Part shown: positions 1 to 9,827 of the stretch, in pieces
How the letters are laid out: each line of letters begins with the position of its first letter
Position numbering within the stretch: position 1 is the stretch's first letter
Assembly: GCA_019448385.1 (NCBI GenBank)
Contig: JAGTXO010000014.1
Coordinates: forward strand, 806,001 to 870,000
Direction: 5' to 3'
DNA length: 64,000 nt
From: Diacronema lutheri
Lineage: Eukaryota; Haptophyta; Pavlovophyceae; Pavlovales; Pavlovaceae
Program-made: the position numbers and the translations under genes
Notes under the pieces: model-generated
What the model was told of the DNA's origin: nothing
The model's input: only the letters and a program-made list of their open reading frames with translations
The model's database searches: none

Positions 1-1692
1 GACGTCGGTCGAGCCCATGCGCAGGTCGTTCACCGGCCCCTTGTGCTCCTTCATCGAGGCGATCATGACCTGCGCGCCCGTGTCGAGCTTCCACACGCGT
101 ACCTGTCCGTCCGCACCGCCCGTGATCAGCCGCGAGCCCGCGTTGGTCACGCAGAGCGCGGTGACGCCGTTGGCGGGCACGGTCCCGCCCGACGGGTTGC
201 CGACGCCGACGAGCTTATGCGCGTCGTTGATCACGTAAAGCAACTTGCCCGACTGCGGGCCAAAGGCGCGGACCTTGCCGTCGGACCAGCCCGAGATGAT
301 CGCCGATCCCTTCGGATTGAACGCGATCACGTTGCACTCGAGGTTGGGCACCTGGATGCGCAGCAGCTCGGATGCGGACGCGAGGTGCCAAATCCGGATG
401 TCCGCGGCCGAGCACGTCGCGAAGAGCTCCGAGTAGCCGCGCGGGAAGGCGACGTCGTTGATCTTGTCGTTGTGGCACGTCGACTTGAGCGTCACCGTGT
501 CGAGCACCGCCCCCTTGCCCGACGGGTGCCGCGCGTACTGCACGGCGTACACGTTTGAGACCGTCGTGCCGATGAGGAGCTCGCCCGACGGCGCGGCGGT
601 GATTGATGTGACCTGCCCGCTGATCTGGTCGGCGCCGATGGTGGCGACGACCTTGAACTCGTCGGGCGTGATGACCGTCAGCGCGTCACCCGAGCCGAGC
701 ACCAAGTTGCCGTTAAAGTCGAGCGCTGCGGCGGTGATCTGCCGAGCGATGCGCTGCTTGGGGCCGATGCGCCTGAGAAGCCGTTCGGAGATGCTCACCT
801 CGAGCACGTCGCCCGTCTCGGTCGCGGCGTAGACGTGCTTGTCGTCATCGGAGACGACCAGGCACGTAAAGCACCGGCGCGTCTGCCCGAGCTGGCAGTC
901 GATAGGGCGCACCTTGCGCTCGCCGACGTCAAAGTTCCAGACGCGCAGGTTCTCACGACCAGCGGTGATGAGCGTGTCGTCCGACGCCTTCGCCCAGACG
1001 ACGGCGAGCGCGATGTCGTGTGCGGCGGGCGCGCCACAGATGGCAATGCCGCGCGCGTTCTCTACGTCCACGTGCCAGACTACCAGGTTGTTGTCGTCCT
1101 CGCCGCCGATCGACGCGAGAAATTCGCCAGACGGCGAAAACGCGAGCGCCGCGACCGACACCTTGTGCAGCTGCAGCGTGCAGACGATCGCGCGCGCCTC
1201 GAGGTCCCACACGAGAATGGGCGCGAGGAACCCCATGTGCGTCACCTGACCGCTCGCGAGGATCCGCGAGTCGACCGGGTGAAGCGCCATGCACGCGATG
1301 CGATCCGAGTGGCCTGCGCGAGATCACGCGTGCGCGCGCGCGCGCGCGGCGCAGCGCGGCGCGGCGGGCGTGAGCGAACGGCGCGCGCGCGCTCGCAGCC
1401 TGATGCAAGCGCTAGAGTGTGCGCGCACCCTGCAAAAAGGTCTGGTCGCTCGGGTCGTCCATGTTCTTGAGAACGAGCGTCGAGCCGATCGAGTGCACAA
1501 GGTAGTTCATCTCGTTGAACCGCGTGCATACGAGCGCGCCGCGCGGCTTGCCTGCGCGCGCGGCGCACGCAGCGTGGCACGGACAGAAGCCGACGCGCGT
1601 GAGCGCGACGGCGCGCACGAAGCCCACGCAGCGCACCACGAGCGCGGACCGCTGAAGCCGATAACGGTCTCGAGCTCCAGCTTGCGCTCCAT
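1..1692 (-). CDS. CFAP52: CFAP52 (WDR16), cilia- and flagella-associated WD40 protein; 3' end outside window
   Basis: CFAP52 is an inner-junction protein of axonemal doublet microtubules. Model: exon 1 1692-1650, exon 2 1551-1429, exon 3 1313 to the window edge (all minus strand, both junctions phase 1). Splicing gives a protein that follows the known family closely: an N-terminus ending IGFSG, then a block matching the 'lhpdgehliyplG' region, then ASGQVTHMGF, GGEDDNNLVVW, ELFATCSAADIRIWH, SGWSDGKVRAFGPQSGKLLYVI and ITGGADGQVRVWKLDTGAQ. About 490 of an expected 620 residues are present; the last WD repeats lie to the left of base 1. The first intron starts GTCCGC, the second GTGCGC. The start codon is only 40 bp from that of the divergent START-domain gene, so the two probably share a promoter. 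Family identity is seen directly from the motif order; function is taken from the family. Confidence 0.93.
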
Positions 1693-1732
1693 GCTTTGAA
1701 ACCGACGCGACTGGGTTGCCCGACCGCAAACG

Positions 1733-2929
1733 ATGGGGCCAAAACCAGTCGCGTCGACGATTGTCGACGCGGGAGCGCCGGCGTGGGCGCAGCTGGGCCT
1801 GGCCATGCTTGCGGCGATCTTCGCCCTTCTCATAGTCCTTCTGCGCGACCTGCGCGCCTTCATCGCGCAGGTTGCGCGCGCCGAGGGGCAGCGCGAGCGG
1901 CGTGAGGCCGAGGAGCGGCGAGTCGGCGCCGTGCGCGCGCTGCGGCGGCACGAGGACGAGCGGCCGGACAGGCAGAAGGCCGCGCTCGGGTTTGCGAGTC
2001 TCGGCTGTGCCATTGATGCGCTCGAGAGCCTCGTTCGGGACACCAAGTGGATCGAAGCAGGCGAGCTGCTCGAGCGGTGCGTCGAGGTCGTGCGCGCCGC
2101 AAAGGGCGCGCCGCCGGGCGAAGGCGAGGCGGCGGCGAACCGGCTCGCGGCGTGCCTCGCGCCGGGCGGCTCGCTGTGCGACGTGCCTGCGCGATGCGCC
2201 ATGTGCCGCGCCGCCCTCTCCGACCTCAACTCGGACGCGAGCTGGACGCTCTCCTCTGAGCGCGACGGCACGCGGGTGCAGTATCGTCGCACGGACGCGG
2301 CGCTCGCAATCAAGGTCGACGCGCTCGTCGACGGCGTTCGCCCGGCGGACACGCTGTACGTGTGGCGCGAGACATCGGCGTACAACACGTGGTTCCCGAT
2401 GGTGACGGCCTCCGCCGAGCTGTGCGAAGTTTCCGAGGCGGATTCGATCCTCTATATTGAGATGGACCAATGGTTTGCGTACAACGACATGGCCATGCGC
2501 GGCTGGGGTTGCAATTGTCTCAAGGACGGGTACTTGCTGATGGTCGTACGCCCCGTCACGCAAGCCGATGTGCCCGCCGGCGTGACCGTCCCGCCGATGA
2601 AGCCCATCCGCCGCCTCTTGCCGTCGCAGCGCGTGCTCGCCGAGATCAACATCCTCGTCGAGCCGCTCTCAGCGTCGTCCGTGCGATTCGCGTACTCGCT
2701 CACCGTGCCGCTCGCGCCGAGCAGCCCATTGTGGCTCGTCAACCTGGTCCTGCAGAAAGGCGTCGCCGAGATCTTCGCGTCGATGCGCGAGCAGGCGCGC
2801 AAAATGTCCGCGAATGACCCGTCGTCCGCGCACGTGCGTAAGATGCAGACCGCTGACGGCAAGCGGCTCGCGTCGTGGCTCGGCGCGCGCATTGATCCGT
2901 ACGTCGCCGCGCTCGAGGGCCGAGCGTGA
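1733..2929 (+). CDS. START-like lipid-binding domain protein with N-terminal membrane anchor
   Basis: Single-exon gene of 398 codons with ATG at 1733. Residues about 18-38 form one hydrophobic segment (LGLAMLAAIFALLIVLL), followed by an Arg/Glu-rich helical stretch and a Cys-containing linker. From about residue 165 to 390 the protein looks like a START/polyketide-cyclase fold: SSERDGTRVQYRR, a strand-rich stretch, LYVWRETSAYNTWFPMV, ILYIEMDQWFAYNDMAMRGW and a long amphipathic C-terminal helix (LVLQKGVAEIFASMREQARK). START domains carry lipids or sterols in a closed pocket; the ligand cannot be told from sequence. A membrane-tethered START protein would act at an organelle contact or the endomembrane surface (inference). 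It is divergently paired with CFAP52. Confidence 0.72.
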   Translation: MGPKPVASTIVDAGAPAWAQLGLAMLAAIFALLIVLLRDLRAFIAQVARAEGQRERREAEERRVGAVRALRRHEDERPDRQKAALGFASLGCAIDALESLVRDTKWIEAGELLERCVEVVRAAKGAPPGEGEAAANRLAACLAPGGSLCDVPARCAMCRAALSDLNSDASWTLSSERDGTRVQYRRTDAALAIKVDALVDGVRPADTLYVWRETSAYNTWFPMVTASAELCEVSEADSILYIEMDQWFAYNDMAMRGWGCNCLKDGYLLMVVRPVTQADVPAGVTVPPMKPIRRLLPSQRVLAEINILVEPLSASSVRFAYSLTVPLAPSSPLWLVNLVLQKGVAEIFASMREQARKMSANDPSSAHVRKMQTADGKRLASWLGARIDPYVAALEGRA

Positions 2930-3010
2930 CATGCCCATACAACCACACACACCACCCTACGAAGGGTTGCCGCTACACTTAGCCGTTTTGGGCTGGCCTG
3001 CAACGAACCT

Positions 3011-4198
3011 TCATCCACGCGCCTCCATCGGGTCATCAGAGCCAGCGCTCGCTGGCTCGGCGCCGTCAGCGTCTGCGTGCGTGTCGGTGTCGGATGGCCG
3101 GCCAAAGACGGCGCGCACGACGCCATGCAGGAGGCGGACCTCGGCGCCGCTCGGCCTGAGGCGGAGGAGCATGTTGTGCAGCTTCGGATACACTGACATC
3201 GCACGCTCGGGCGAAAACTTGCCCGTCGCCTCGATCCCGTGCCGCAGGCGCGAGAAGAGCGCCTCGGTCTCGCTAAAAGTTGCCGGCATCGCCTCGAGCG
3301 TGACGGGCGGCTGCGGCGTCGCGGGCTCGGCGGCGGCGCGGCCGTCCTCCACAGCTTGCCCAATCGCATCAAAGCGCGCGCTCGGCCGGGCGCGCGCACG
3401 CTGCGCCGCGCGCTTCTCGCTGAGCGCGAGGAGCGCGAGCCAGCACTCGTACGCCAGAACCATGACGGCGTGCGAGAGGTTGAGCGAGCCGAACATCATG
3501 TTGGACGGGATGCAGACGAGCTCGTGCGCGACGTCCACCTCATCATTGGAGAGCCCATTCCGCTCCGAGCCGAAGAGGATGCCCACCTTTCGCCCGGCGC
3601 CAATCGACGCCGCGATCTGCTCGGCGGCCTCGCGCGGGACGAGCGGCTCGGGCTTGTTCGTGTCGCGGAAGCGCGCGGTCGTCGCGTAGACGGTGTGCAT
3701 GTCGGCGACGGCGGCGCGCAGGTCGTCGTACACCACCGCGTTTTCAAGGATCTCGCGCGCGCCCGTTGCGGTCGCGAGCGCGTCGTCGCACAGCCAGCGG
3801 GCGTCGTCCGGGCGGACGATTCGGAGCTCGGTCAGCCCAAAGTTGAGCATCGAGCGCGCGACCGAGCCAATGTTTTGGGGGAGGTGCGGGCGGACGAGGA
3901 GGACGACGGGCCCCGTGTACGCCTCGCGCGAGAAGGCGTACGCGTCCTCTTTGGAGAAAACGTTGCGCGCCTGCTGCGCGAGCGTCGAGTCCGTCGCGAT
4001 CACCGCCGAGTCAATCCGGCTGAGGAAGTCGCGCACCTTGCGGTACGAGGGCTTTTCGATGTTCATCACGGCGGACGCGCGCCGCAAATCCGCGCGCACG
4101 ACGCGCGCGCGCGTCGCGGCGCCGCGCACGCCCGTTTCCGTGCAGGCCAGCAGCGACAGACCCACCCACCACAGGCGCCACGCGACCGTCGCCGCCAT
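3011..4198 (-). CDS. SpoU/TrmH-family RNA 2'-O-methyltransferase (TrmJ-like)
   Basis: Single exon, 395 aa from the ATG at 4198; the open frame begins upstream at a TTG that I do not use. The SPOUT knot is clear: motif 1 region PVVLLVRPHLPQNIGSVARS with NFGLTELRIVRP, motif 2 VGILFGSERNGLSNDEVD, and motif 3 IPSNMMFGSLNLSHAVMV. The Asn-Ile-Gly-x-x-x-Arg and the Gly-x-Glx-Arg-x-Gly are the usual catalytic and AdoMet-binding positions of tRNA/rRNA ribose methylases. The N-terminus (WRLWWVGLSLLACTETG, then an Arg/Ala-rich stretch) looks like a targeting sequence, perhaps bipartite plastid or mitochondrial, so the substrate may be organellar tRNA (inference). The C-terminal 120 residues are a helical extension ending in an acidic low-complexity tail. 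The promoter is shared with the EF-hand gene; GTTTGAAAAA lies about 25 bp upstream of the ATG. Confidence 0.88.
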   Translation of the reverse strand: MAATVAWRLWWVGLSLLACTETGVRGAATRARVVRADLRRASAVMNIEKPSYRKVRDFLSRIDSAVIATDSTLAQQARNVFSKEDAYAFSREAYTGPVVLLVRPHLPQNIGSVARSMLNFGLTELRIVRPDDARWLCDDALATATGAREILENAVVYDDLRAAVADMHTVYATTARFRDTNKPEPLVPREAAEQIAASIGAGRKVGILFGSERNGLSNDEVDVAHELVCIPSNMMFGSLNLSHAVMVLAYECWLALLALSEKRAAQRARARPSARFDAIGQAVEDGRAAAEPATPQPPVTLEAMPATFSETEALFSRLRHGIEATGKFSPERAMSVYPKLHNMLLRLRPSGAEVRLLHGVVRAVFGRPSDTDTHADADGAEPASAGSDDPMEARG

Positions 4199-4346
4199 CG
4201 TGCTGTCGCCCTTTTCCGCGTTTTTCAAACTCGAGAGGCGACCAACCGCCCTTGTGGCAGGCAGGCCGAGCTAGCAAGGCCAGGGAGGCCCCGGGCAAGG
4301 CATTCCCGTTTGTCGCGCGCGCGACCGTGGTGTTTCGTTGGGCGCG

Positions 4347-5066
4347 ATGCAGTCGGTCATCATGGTCGTCTTCCTGCTCGGTGCGGCGATGCACTTTTCC
4401 CTCTGCCCGCTGCACATTTTCATGCCCGGCGAGCTCATGATCGGCAAGGCGACCAACAAGGACGTCAACCCGGCCGTGCGCCACTTCCTCGCCATCCTCG
4501 GCGCGGCACACGGCGGCTTCGCCGCGGCGCTGGTGGCGGCGGCTTTCTTGTCGGCGGAGGTGCGCCCGCAGTTCGCGTGCGTCACGCTCGTCTGGTACGC
4601 GATCCTCGGCCCGCTCGTCGAGGCGATGCGGCTCGAGAAGCCGCCGACGCTCTGGGACTGCCTCAACTGCTGCTTCGCGTCGCGCTCGTTCAGCCACCTG
4701 GACAAGGACGGCGACGGGCAGATCACGGAGGAGGAGTGGGAGGAGGCGCAACGCAGGGGCGTCATCGCCAAGAACCGCAAATTCTCGGAGATGCTCGCAA
4801 AGGGCGACAGGGACGGCGACGGGCGCATCAACCTCTCAGAGTTCAAGACCTTGCACAAAGCGCCGACGCTCAACTTCCAGATCGTCAACGCAATCCTGCT
4901 CCTCGCGCTCGTCGCGGACACGGGCCTCTCGCCATACACCATCGCCGCCGCCGTCACGATGGCCGTCGGCGCGCTCCTGTTCGTCATCACGGTCGTCGTC
5001 AAGACGGGCGCGTGCGCCTCCAAGGACGAGGAGGAGGACGAGTCGGTCGACGAGGAGGAGAAGTGA
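4347..5066 (+). CDS. Multi-pass membrane protein with a paired EF-hand between membrane segments
   Basis: 239 aa, single exon, ATG at 4347. Hydrophobic segments are seen at about residues 3-25, 45-70, 75-95, 170-190 and 195-218. Between the third and fourth lies a classical EF-hand pair: loop 1 DKDGDGQITEEE and loop 2 DRDGDGRINLSE, both with acidic residues at positions 1, 3, 5 and 12, so both should bind calcium. The first 95 residues contain CPLHIFMPGELMIGK and WDCLNCCFASRSF, and the C-terminus is acidic (EEEDESVDEEEK). I do not recognise the family. The layout (helices, calcium sensor, helices) suggests a calcium-regulated membrane protein, but transport or channel activity is not shown. 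Divergently paired with the SpoU gene. Confidence 0.7.
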   Translation: MQSVIMVVFLLGAAMHFSLCPLHIFMPGELMIGKATNKDVNPAVRHFLAILGAAHGGFAAALVAAAFLSAEVRPQFACVTLVWYAILGPLVEAMRLEKPPTLWDCLNCCFASRSFSHLDKDGDGQITEEEWEEAQRRGVIAKNRKFSEMLAKGDRDGDGRINLSEFKTLHKAPTLNFQIVNAILLLALVADTGLSPYTIAAAVTMAVGALLFVITVVVKTGACASKDEEEDESVDEEEK

Positions 5067-5305
5067 GCGCGGCGGGGTGGTGGGCGGCAGCGGCTGGGTG
5101 CAGGCAATGCTGCGCGTGAGTCTTCGACGAGCGCCGCTGAGCGCCGGCCGGCGACGGGAGGGCGGCAACTCGGCGGGGCTCTGGCTCGTTAGCGGCGGCT
5201 CGGCAGGATGGGTCTGGGTCTGGCAGAGCGCGTCGGCAGGGCGGCAGCGCTGATCCCTCAGACGGCAGTCGGGGTCTCACGTCGTCGCGTATACAACGCA
5301 GTTTC

Positions 5306-7446
5306 TCAGCGGGCGCTGATCGTGTCCTGCCGGTACTCGCGGATGATCACAGGCACCGACGTGGGCGGCGTCATGCCCACCTCGGAGATGACCATCGTCA
5401 CCAGCTCGCACGGCGTCACGTCGTACGTCAGGTTGAGCAGCCGCAGCGTGCTCACGTCGCGCCAGTCGGTCAGGCACGCGAGCACGTTCGCGCCTCCGTC
5501 CACTGACTCTGCAAGCGCGCCGCCCGCTGCCAACGCCGCGCCGCTAGTCGCGGCGGCCGCCCCGGTCTGCGCAGCGGCGCGAACAGGCCTCACCTGGTCA
5601 GGCGCGCATGCACGCGCAGGATGGCGCCGCGTTTAAAAGCGACGCGCTAGGTGAGCGCTTGCGCGCCCGCAGCATGCTCCTCCTCCCCACCACACCCGCC
5701 TCTGCGAGTCTCGAGGCGCCACTCTCTTCCCTGCCTGTCACTGCCCCCCCCCCGCCCAACCAACTGGCCTGCCCGTGCGCGTGTCGACGCAGCGCGGGCG
5801 CCAGCGCGCGCCGGCGCGCACCGTGACGAGGTCGTCCGGGTCTCCGAGCTCGTTGGCGCAGATCGAGTCGAGCATCACGCGCTCGGCGAACTTGTACGTC
5901 TCGCACGCGATCAAGACGGGCACGTTCTCGCGTGACGCGCACAGGGCGACGATTGCTGACCCGGCGCGCGAGACGACCGCGCCGTTCGAGAGGCACGCGT
6001 GCGCTCCCATCAGCACCTTGGTCGCGGAGCGCATGGCGTACGAAAGCGCATGCATCCCCGCGTAGCTCACGTGCAGGTGCGCCGCGACGAGCCGTCGCCA
6101 TAGTGCACGCCCTTCCCAGTGTGGCCGAGCGTCGAGCACTATGACTCGAAATGAGACGCCGCGCGAATGCGCGCTGAGCAAGATCTCCTCAACCACGTGC
6201 GCGCAGCCGTAACTGTGAGGGAGCGAGGCGCGCGCGAGAGGAGCGCGGGCGGCGCGGCGTGGGCCGACGGGGCCGGCGCGCCGCGGACGGCGCGGCGGAC
6301 GGCGCGGCGGACGGCGCGGCGGACGGCGCGGCGGACGGCGCGGCGGACGGCGCGGTGCGGCACGGGCGCGGCGCACGTGACGATCACGTCGCCGTTGGCG
6401 ACCTTGGAAGCGCCAAGGGCGGAGATGGCGGCGGAGGCGAGGGTGATACGCTCCGCGATGAAGCTGTCGATCTCCGCGCATAGCGCCTCCTTGGCCTCCG
6501 CCTCGGGCATGTGCGCCGGCAGCTTCGCGATCGTCGCCTTCAACCACGTGATCGAATTCCCCATGTTGATACCCACGGGACGGCAGTCGACGAGATATTG
6601 GATCTGCGGGCGGAGGCGCGATTCGAGGTCGCGGTTGAGCGTCTTGGCGGGCGGCGTGTGGTAGTCCCGGATCACCGCCTTGAACGCGTTGAGCATCGCG
6701 ACGCACCGCGCGTTCGCGCCCTGGATAACGCCCTCCGCATACTGCAAGCCAAGTCGTGCGACGACCGGGTGGATCTGGCACGCGTGCTGCGCGGGCAGCG
6801 AGATGGACTTTTCGCGCTCGTACTGCGGGAGGTGGGCGAAGAGCGCCACCGCCTTCTGCACGTCCGTCCGCTCGAGCAGCCGCTGCTTGCGCAGCTTGGC
6901 CGCGTCCGTCGTGTCGTGCTGCTTGGGCACGGGCGGCGGCTCGGACGCGGACGACGCGGACGCGTTAGCGCCCGTCGACGCTTGCTTGGAGCCGAAAGGC
7001 GCGGGCTTGCCGCCGGAGGCCGCGCCGGCGGTTGCCGCCTTGGCCGCGCGCTGCCGCTCCTGCAGCTCGCGCCGCTCCGCCTTGGTGAGCGCCTTCTTCG
7101 CCGGCGGCGCGTCCGGCGCGTCAGCCGACGCGCCCGCACTCCCGGCCGAGCCGGCCGCGCCGGAGATGACATCAGACGGGCGCGCTTGGACAGGCAGGCG
7201 CATCGGCGCAGGCACCGCGCCAACGCTGCCCTCGTCCCGCGCGCCCAAACCCGCGCCGCGCAGCGCCGGGCTGCACGCGCCGCCCGGCAGCGCCGACGGG
7301 CTGGGCGGCGAGTGCGCATGCTTGAGAAAGGTGCGCTGCTCGCCGCTTGCACGCGACTGCGCGTCGAGGTCGCGCTCCACCTTCTGGAAGTCCACCTGCG
7401 CCGAGTCGACCGAGCCGACCGGCGTCTCCACCGGAGACAGCTCCAT
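5306..7446 (-). CDS. EIF2B4: Translation initiation factor eIF2B subunit delta
   Basis: eIF2B-delta is a regulatory subunit of the guanine nucleotide exchange factor that recycles eIF2. Exons (minus): 7446-6377, 6212-5822, 5593-5306; junction phases 2 and 0; 582 aa. The first junction restores GDVIVT-YGCAHVVEEILL and the second runs into VRPVRAAAQ before LRLLNLTYDVTPCELVTMVI. Residues 1-170 are a low-complexity, lysine-rich tail (KKALTKAERRELQERQRAAK) as in other delta subunits; the rest is the Rossmann-like eIF2B alpha/beta/delta fold with VLMGAHACLSNGAVVSR and DSICANELGDPDDLVT. Intron 1 contains a 12-bp tandem repeat and stays open in frame (see that feature). The start codon is 64 bp from the divergent FAD oxidoreductase gene. 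Confidence 0.95.
6286..6354. repeat. 12-bp tandem repeat inside eIF2B-delta intron 1
   Basis: About six head-to-tail copies of the 12-mer ggcgcggcggac, nearly perfect. On the gene strand the repeat reads as Arg-Ala-Val-Arg repeats and has no stop, so the intron (6213-6376) could be retained without ending the frame. Conserved eIF2B sequence resumes only after splicing, so I treat it as intronic. Confidence 0.9.
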
Positions 7447-7510
7447 CACCGCTCGCTGTGCGCGTCACGCGCCGTCACCCGCGTGACCGGCCGAGGGAGG
7501 GCCCGTGGCA

Positions 7511-9577
7511 ATGGCTTTCGGCGCGTTCCTTCTCGCGGCCGGCCACATCGTGCGCGGGCCGTGGGACGCGCGCGTCGCGCAGCGGAGCAGCGTCGCGTGC
7601 GCCGCGCCGCTGGGTCCGCCCACGCGGCTCTGGCGCCTCTCCGGCGTGAGCGTGCCCTTCGACCAGGCGACGTTTGGCGTCGACTGCAAGACGGGAGATC
7701 CGCAGCCGTGGTGGAAGGACGAGTCTGCGGGCGGCGTGAGCGACGCGCTGCGCGACGCGATCGCGCAAACCCTTGGTGTGGGCGTCGAGCTTCTCGAGCG
7801 CCCTGACGCGATCACCGTCGTCCGCCGCTCGCTCGACGCGCGCCCACGCGCCGCACGCGGCAGCGGGCGCGCGGCCGCCGACCGGCGCCGCCGCGAGCCC
7901 GACGCGGAGCACGACGACAGGCCGCGCTACGCGTATATTGTCGACGTCGCGCTGCCAGCCAGCGCTCGGCTGCGCAAATCCGACCAGCTCGTGCCGCGCG
8001 ACGAGGCGTGCCCAACGCCCACACCGCCGGTGACCGCTGTGCGCCCGGATGCGAGCGCGCCGTCGCACGGCCCTGCCGACACCGGCCGCGTCGTGGTCGT
8101 TGGCGCGGGGCCGGCGGGGCTCTTCGCCGCGCTCACGCTGGTGGATGCGGGCGTGCGCGACATCACGATCATCGAGCGCGGCCAGCCCGTCGAGGGCCGC
8201 GGCAAAGACATCGGCAAACTGATCCACCGACGAGAGCTGAACGTCGAGTCCAACTTTTGCTACGGCGAGGGCGGCGCGGGCACGTGGTCGGATGGCAAGC
8301 TGACAACGCGGATCGGGCGCAATTCGGCGGCGGTGCGGCTTGTTCTCGAGCGCCTCGTCACGCACGGCGCGCCCGCACGCATCCTTGTCGACGGCAAGCC
8401 CCACCTTGGCACGGACCGGCTCGTCCGTATTTTAATCGACATGCGATCTGCGCTGCTCGCGCGCGGCGTCACGTTCCGGTGGGGCACGCGCGTCGACGGC
8501 GTGCTCGTCGAGGGCGGGCGCGCGGCGGGCGTGCGGCTCGCCAACGGCGAGACGTTACGCGCGCGCAGCGTCGTCCTCGCCGTCGGACACTCGGCGCGCG
8601 AGCTCGTCGAGCAGCTGCGCGGGGCTGGCGTGCCGCTCGTGCAAAAGCCGTTTGCCGTCGGCTTTCGGATCGAGCACCCGCAATCGCTCATCAACGACGC
8701 GCGGCTGGGCGCGTACGCGGGCGCGGTGGACAGCGGCGCGCTCCCCGCAGCAGACTATCGCCTCACGTGGCAGCCGCCGCGCGCCGATTCCCGCCGAGCG
8801 GGCGGCAGCGATGGCGACCGCGACCGCGACCGCGTCGCCGACGGCGGCGGCGACGGCGGCGCGGGCGCCGTCGGCGGCGGTGGTGGCGGCGGCGGCGACG
8901 CGTTCTCCTTCTGCATGTGCCCTGGCGGGCAGATCGTGCCCACATCCACTTCCGAGTCTGAGCTGTGCGTCAATGGAATGTCCTTCTCGCGCAGACAGTC
9001 AAAGTGGGCAAACTCGGCGGTTGTCACTCAAGTGACTGACGCGGCGCTCGCGCCGTACGCGGCGCATGGCGCGCTGGCCGGCCTGGCGTTCCAGGCGGCG
9101 ATCGAGCGCACCGCGGCGCAGATGGGTGGCGGCTCGCTTGTTGCGCCCGTGCAGCTCGCAGCTGATTTCCTTTGCGGCGCCCTAAGCGATCCGAACGCCT
9201 TGCCGCCATCGTCCTATCGGCTGGGCGTACGCTCGGCTCGGCTCGATCTCATATACCCACCGGAGCTAACGCGCTCGCTCCGCTCGGCGCTGCGTGACTG
9301 GGACCGCCGCATGCCAGGCTTCGCGTCCGACCCGCGCGCGCTGCTGCACGGCGTCGAGACGCGCACGAGTTGCCCTGTGCAGATCGCGCGCGACGAGCGC
9401 AGCCTCGAGTGCCCAGGCATCTCGGGGCTCTACCCCACGGGCGAGGGCGCCGGCTGGGCGGGCGGCATCATCTCGGCTGCCGTCGACGGCGTGCGTGTCG
9501 GCAGAGCGCTCGCGATCGCGAGCGGCGTGTCGGCCGTCAGCCTTGGCGGGCTGGCGTCCGCGCGCGACGACAGGTGA
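7511..9577 (+). CDS. FAD-dependent oxidoreductase of the COG2509 family
   Basis: 688 aa, single exon; ATG at 7511. It has the small N-terminal domain typical of this family (WRLSGVSVPFD..., ending VVRRSLDAR), then a dinucleotide-binding GAGPAGLFAALTL with the acidic end IIERG, the family signatures NFCYGEGGAGTWSDGKLTTR and KPFAVGFRIEHPQ, a CMCPGGQIVP block, and the C-terminal FAD motif GLYPTGEGAGWAGGI. The fold is that of flavin reductases acting on unknown substrates; plant and algal homologues are often plastid proteins. The first 35 residues (hydrophobic MAFGAFLLAAGH then AxC/A-rich) could be a targeting peptide. A Gly/Asp-rich insertion of about 30 residues (bases 8811-8900) interrupts the substrate domain and is probably a surface loop. 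Head-to-head with eIF2B-delta. Confidence 0.88.
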   Translation: MAFGAFLLAAGHIVRGPWDARVAQRSSVACAAPLGPPTRLWRLSGVSVPFDQATFGVDCKTGDPQPWWKDESAGGVSDALRDAIAQTLGVGVELLERPDAITVVRRSLDARPRAARGSGRAAADRRRREPDAEHDDRPRYAYIVDVALPASARLRKSDQLVPRDEACPTPTPPVTAVRPDASAPSHGPADTGRVVVVGAGPAGLFAALTLVDAGVRDITIIERGQPVEGRGKDIGKLIHRRELNVESNFCYGEGGAGTWSDGKLTTRIGRNSAAVRLVLERLVTHGAPARILVDGKPHLGTDRLVRILIDMRSALLARGVTFRWGTRVDGVLVEGGRAAGVRLANGETLRARSVVLAVGHSARELVEQLRGAGVPLVQKPFAVGFRIEHPQSLINDARLGAYAGAVDSGALPAADYRLTWQPPRADSRRAGGSDGDRDRDRVADGGGDGGAGAVGGGGGGGGDAFSFCMCPGGQIVPTSTSESELCVNGMSFSRRQSKWANSAVVTQVTDAALAPYAAHGALAGLAFQAAIERTAAQMGGGSLVAPVQLAADFLCGALSDPNALPPSSYRLGVRSARLDLIYPPELTRSLRSALRDWDRRMPGFASDPRALLHGVETRTSCPVQIARDERSLECPGISGLYPTGEGAGWAGGIISAAVDGVRVGRALAIASGVSAVSLGGLASARDDR

Positions 9578-9827
9578 TACCACGTGCGAGCGCTGAAAGC
9601 AGATTGTGGGCCGGCTGCATGTCTGGATATGCGGCGCGTGCATTCCATGCTGTGCCACTTGGCATTCTCCCCATCCCCGGCAACCCCAAGAAGTGGAGGG
9701 GGGAAACCTCATGAGGAGGTCTAGGGAGGGAGGGGCTTTTGGGTTTGAGCGGTCCGCTGCGGTCCGCCTCTGTGCCTCGCGCAGAGCTTCAGGGACCTGC
9801 ATGCCGAGCTGTCCGCGCCAGTCATTG

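Noticed and set aside
4199-4228. Upstream TTG start for the SpoU methyltransferase
   Set aside because: Nuclear genes here start at ATG; the first in-frame ATG at 4198 begins a plausible targeting sequence.
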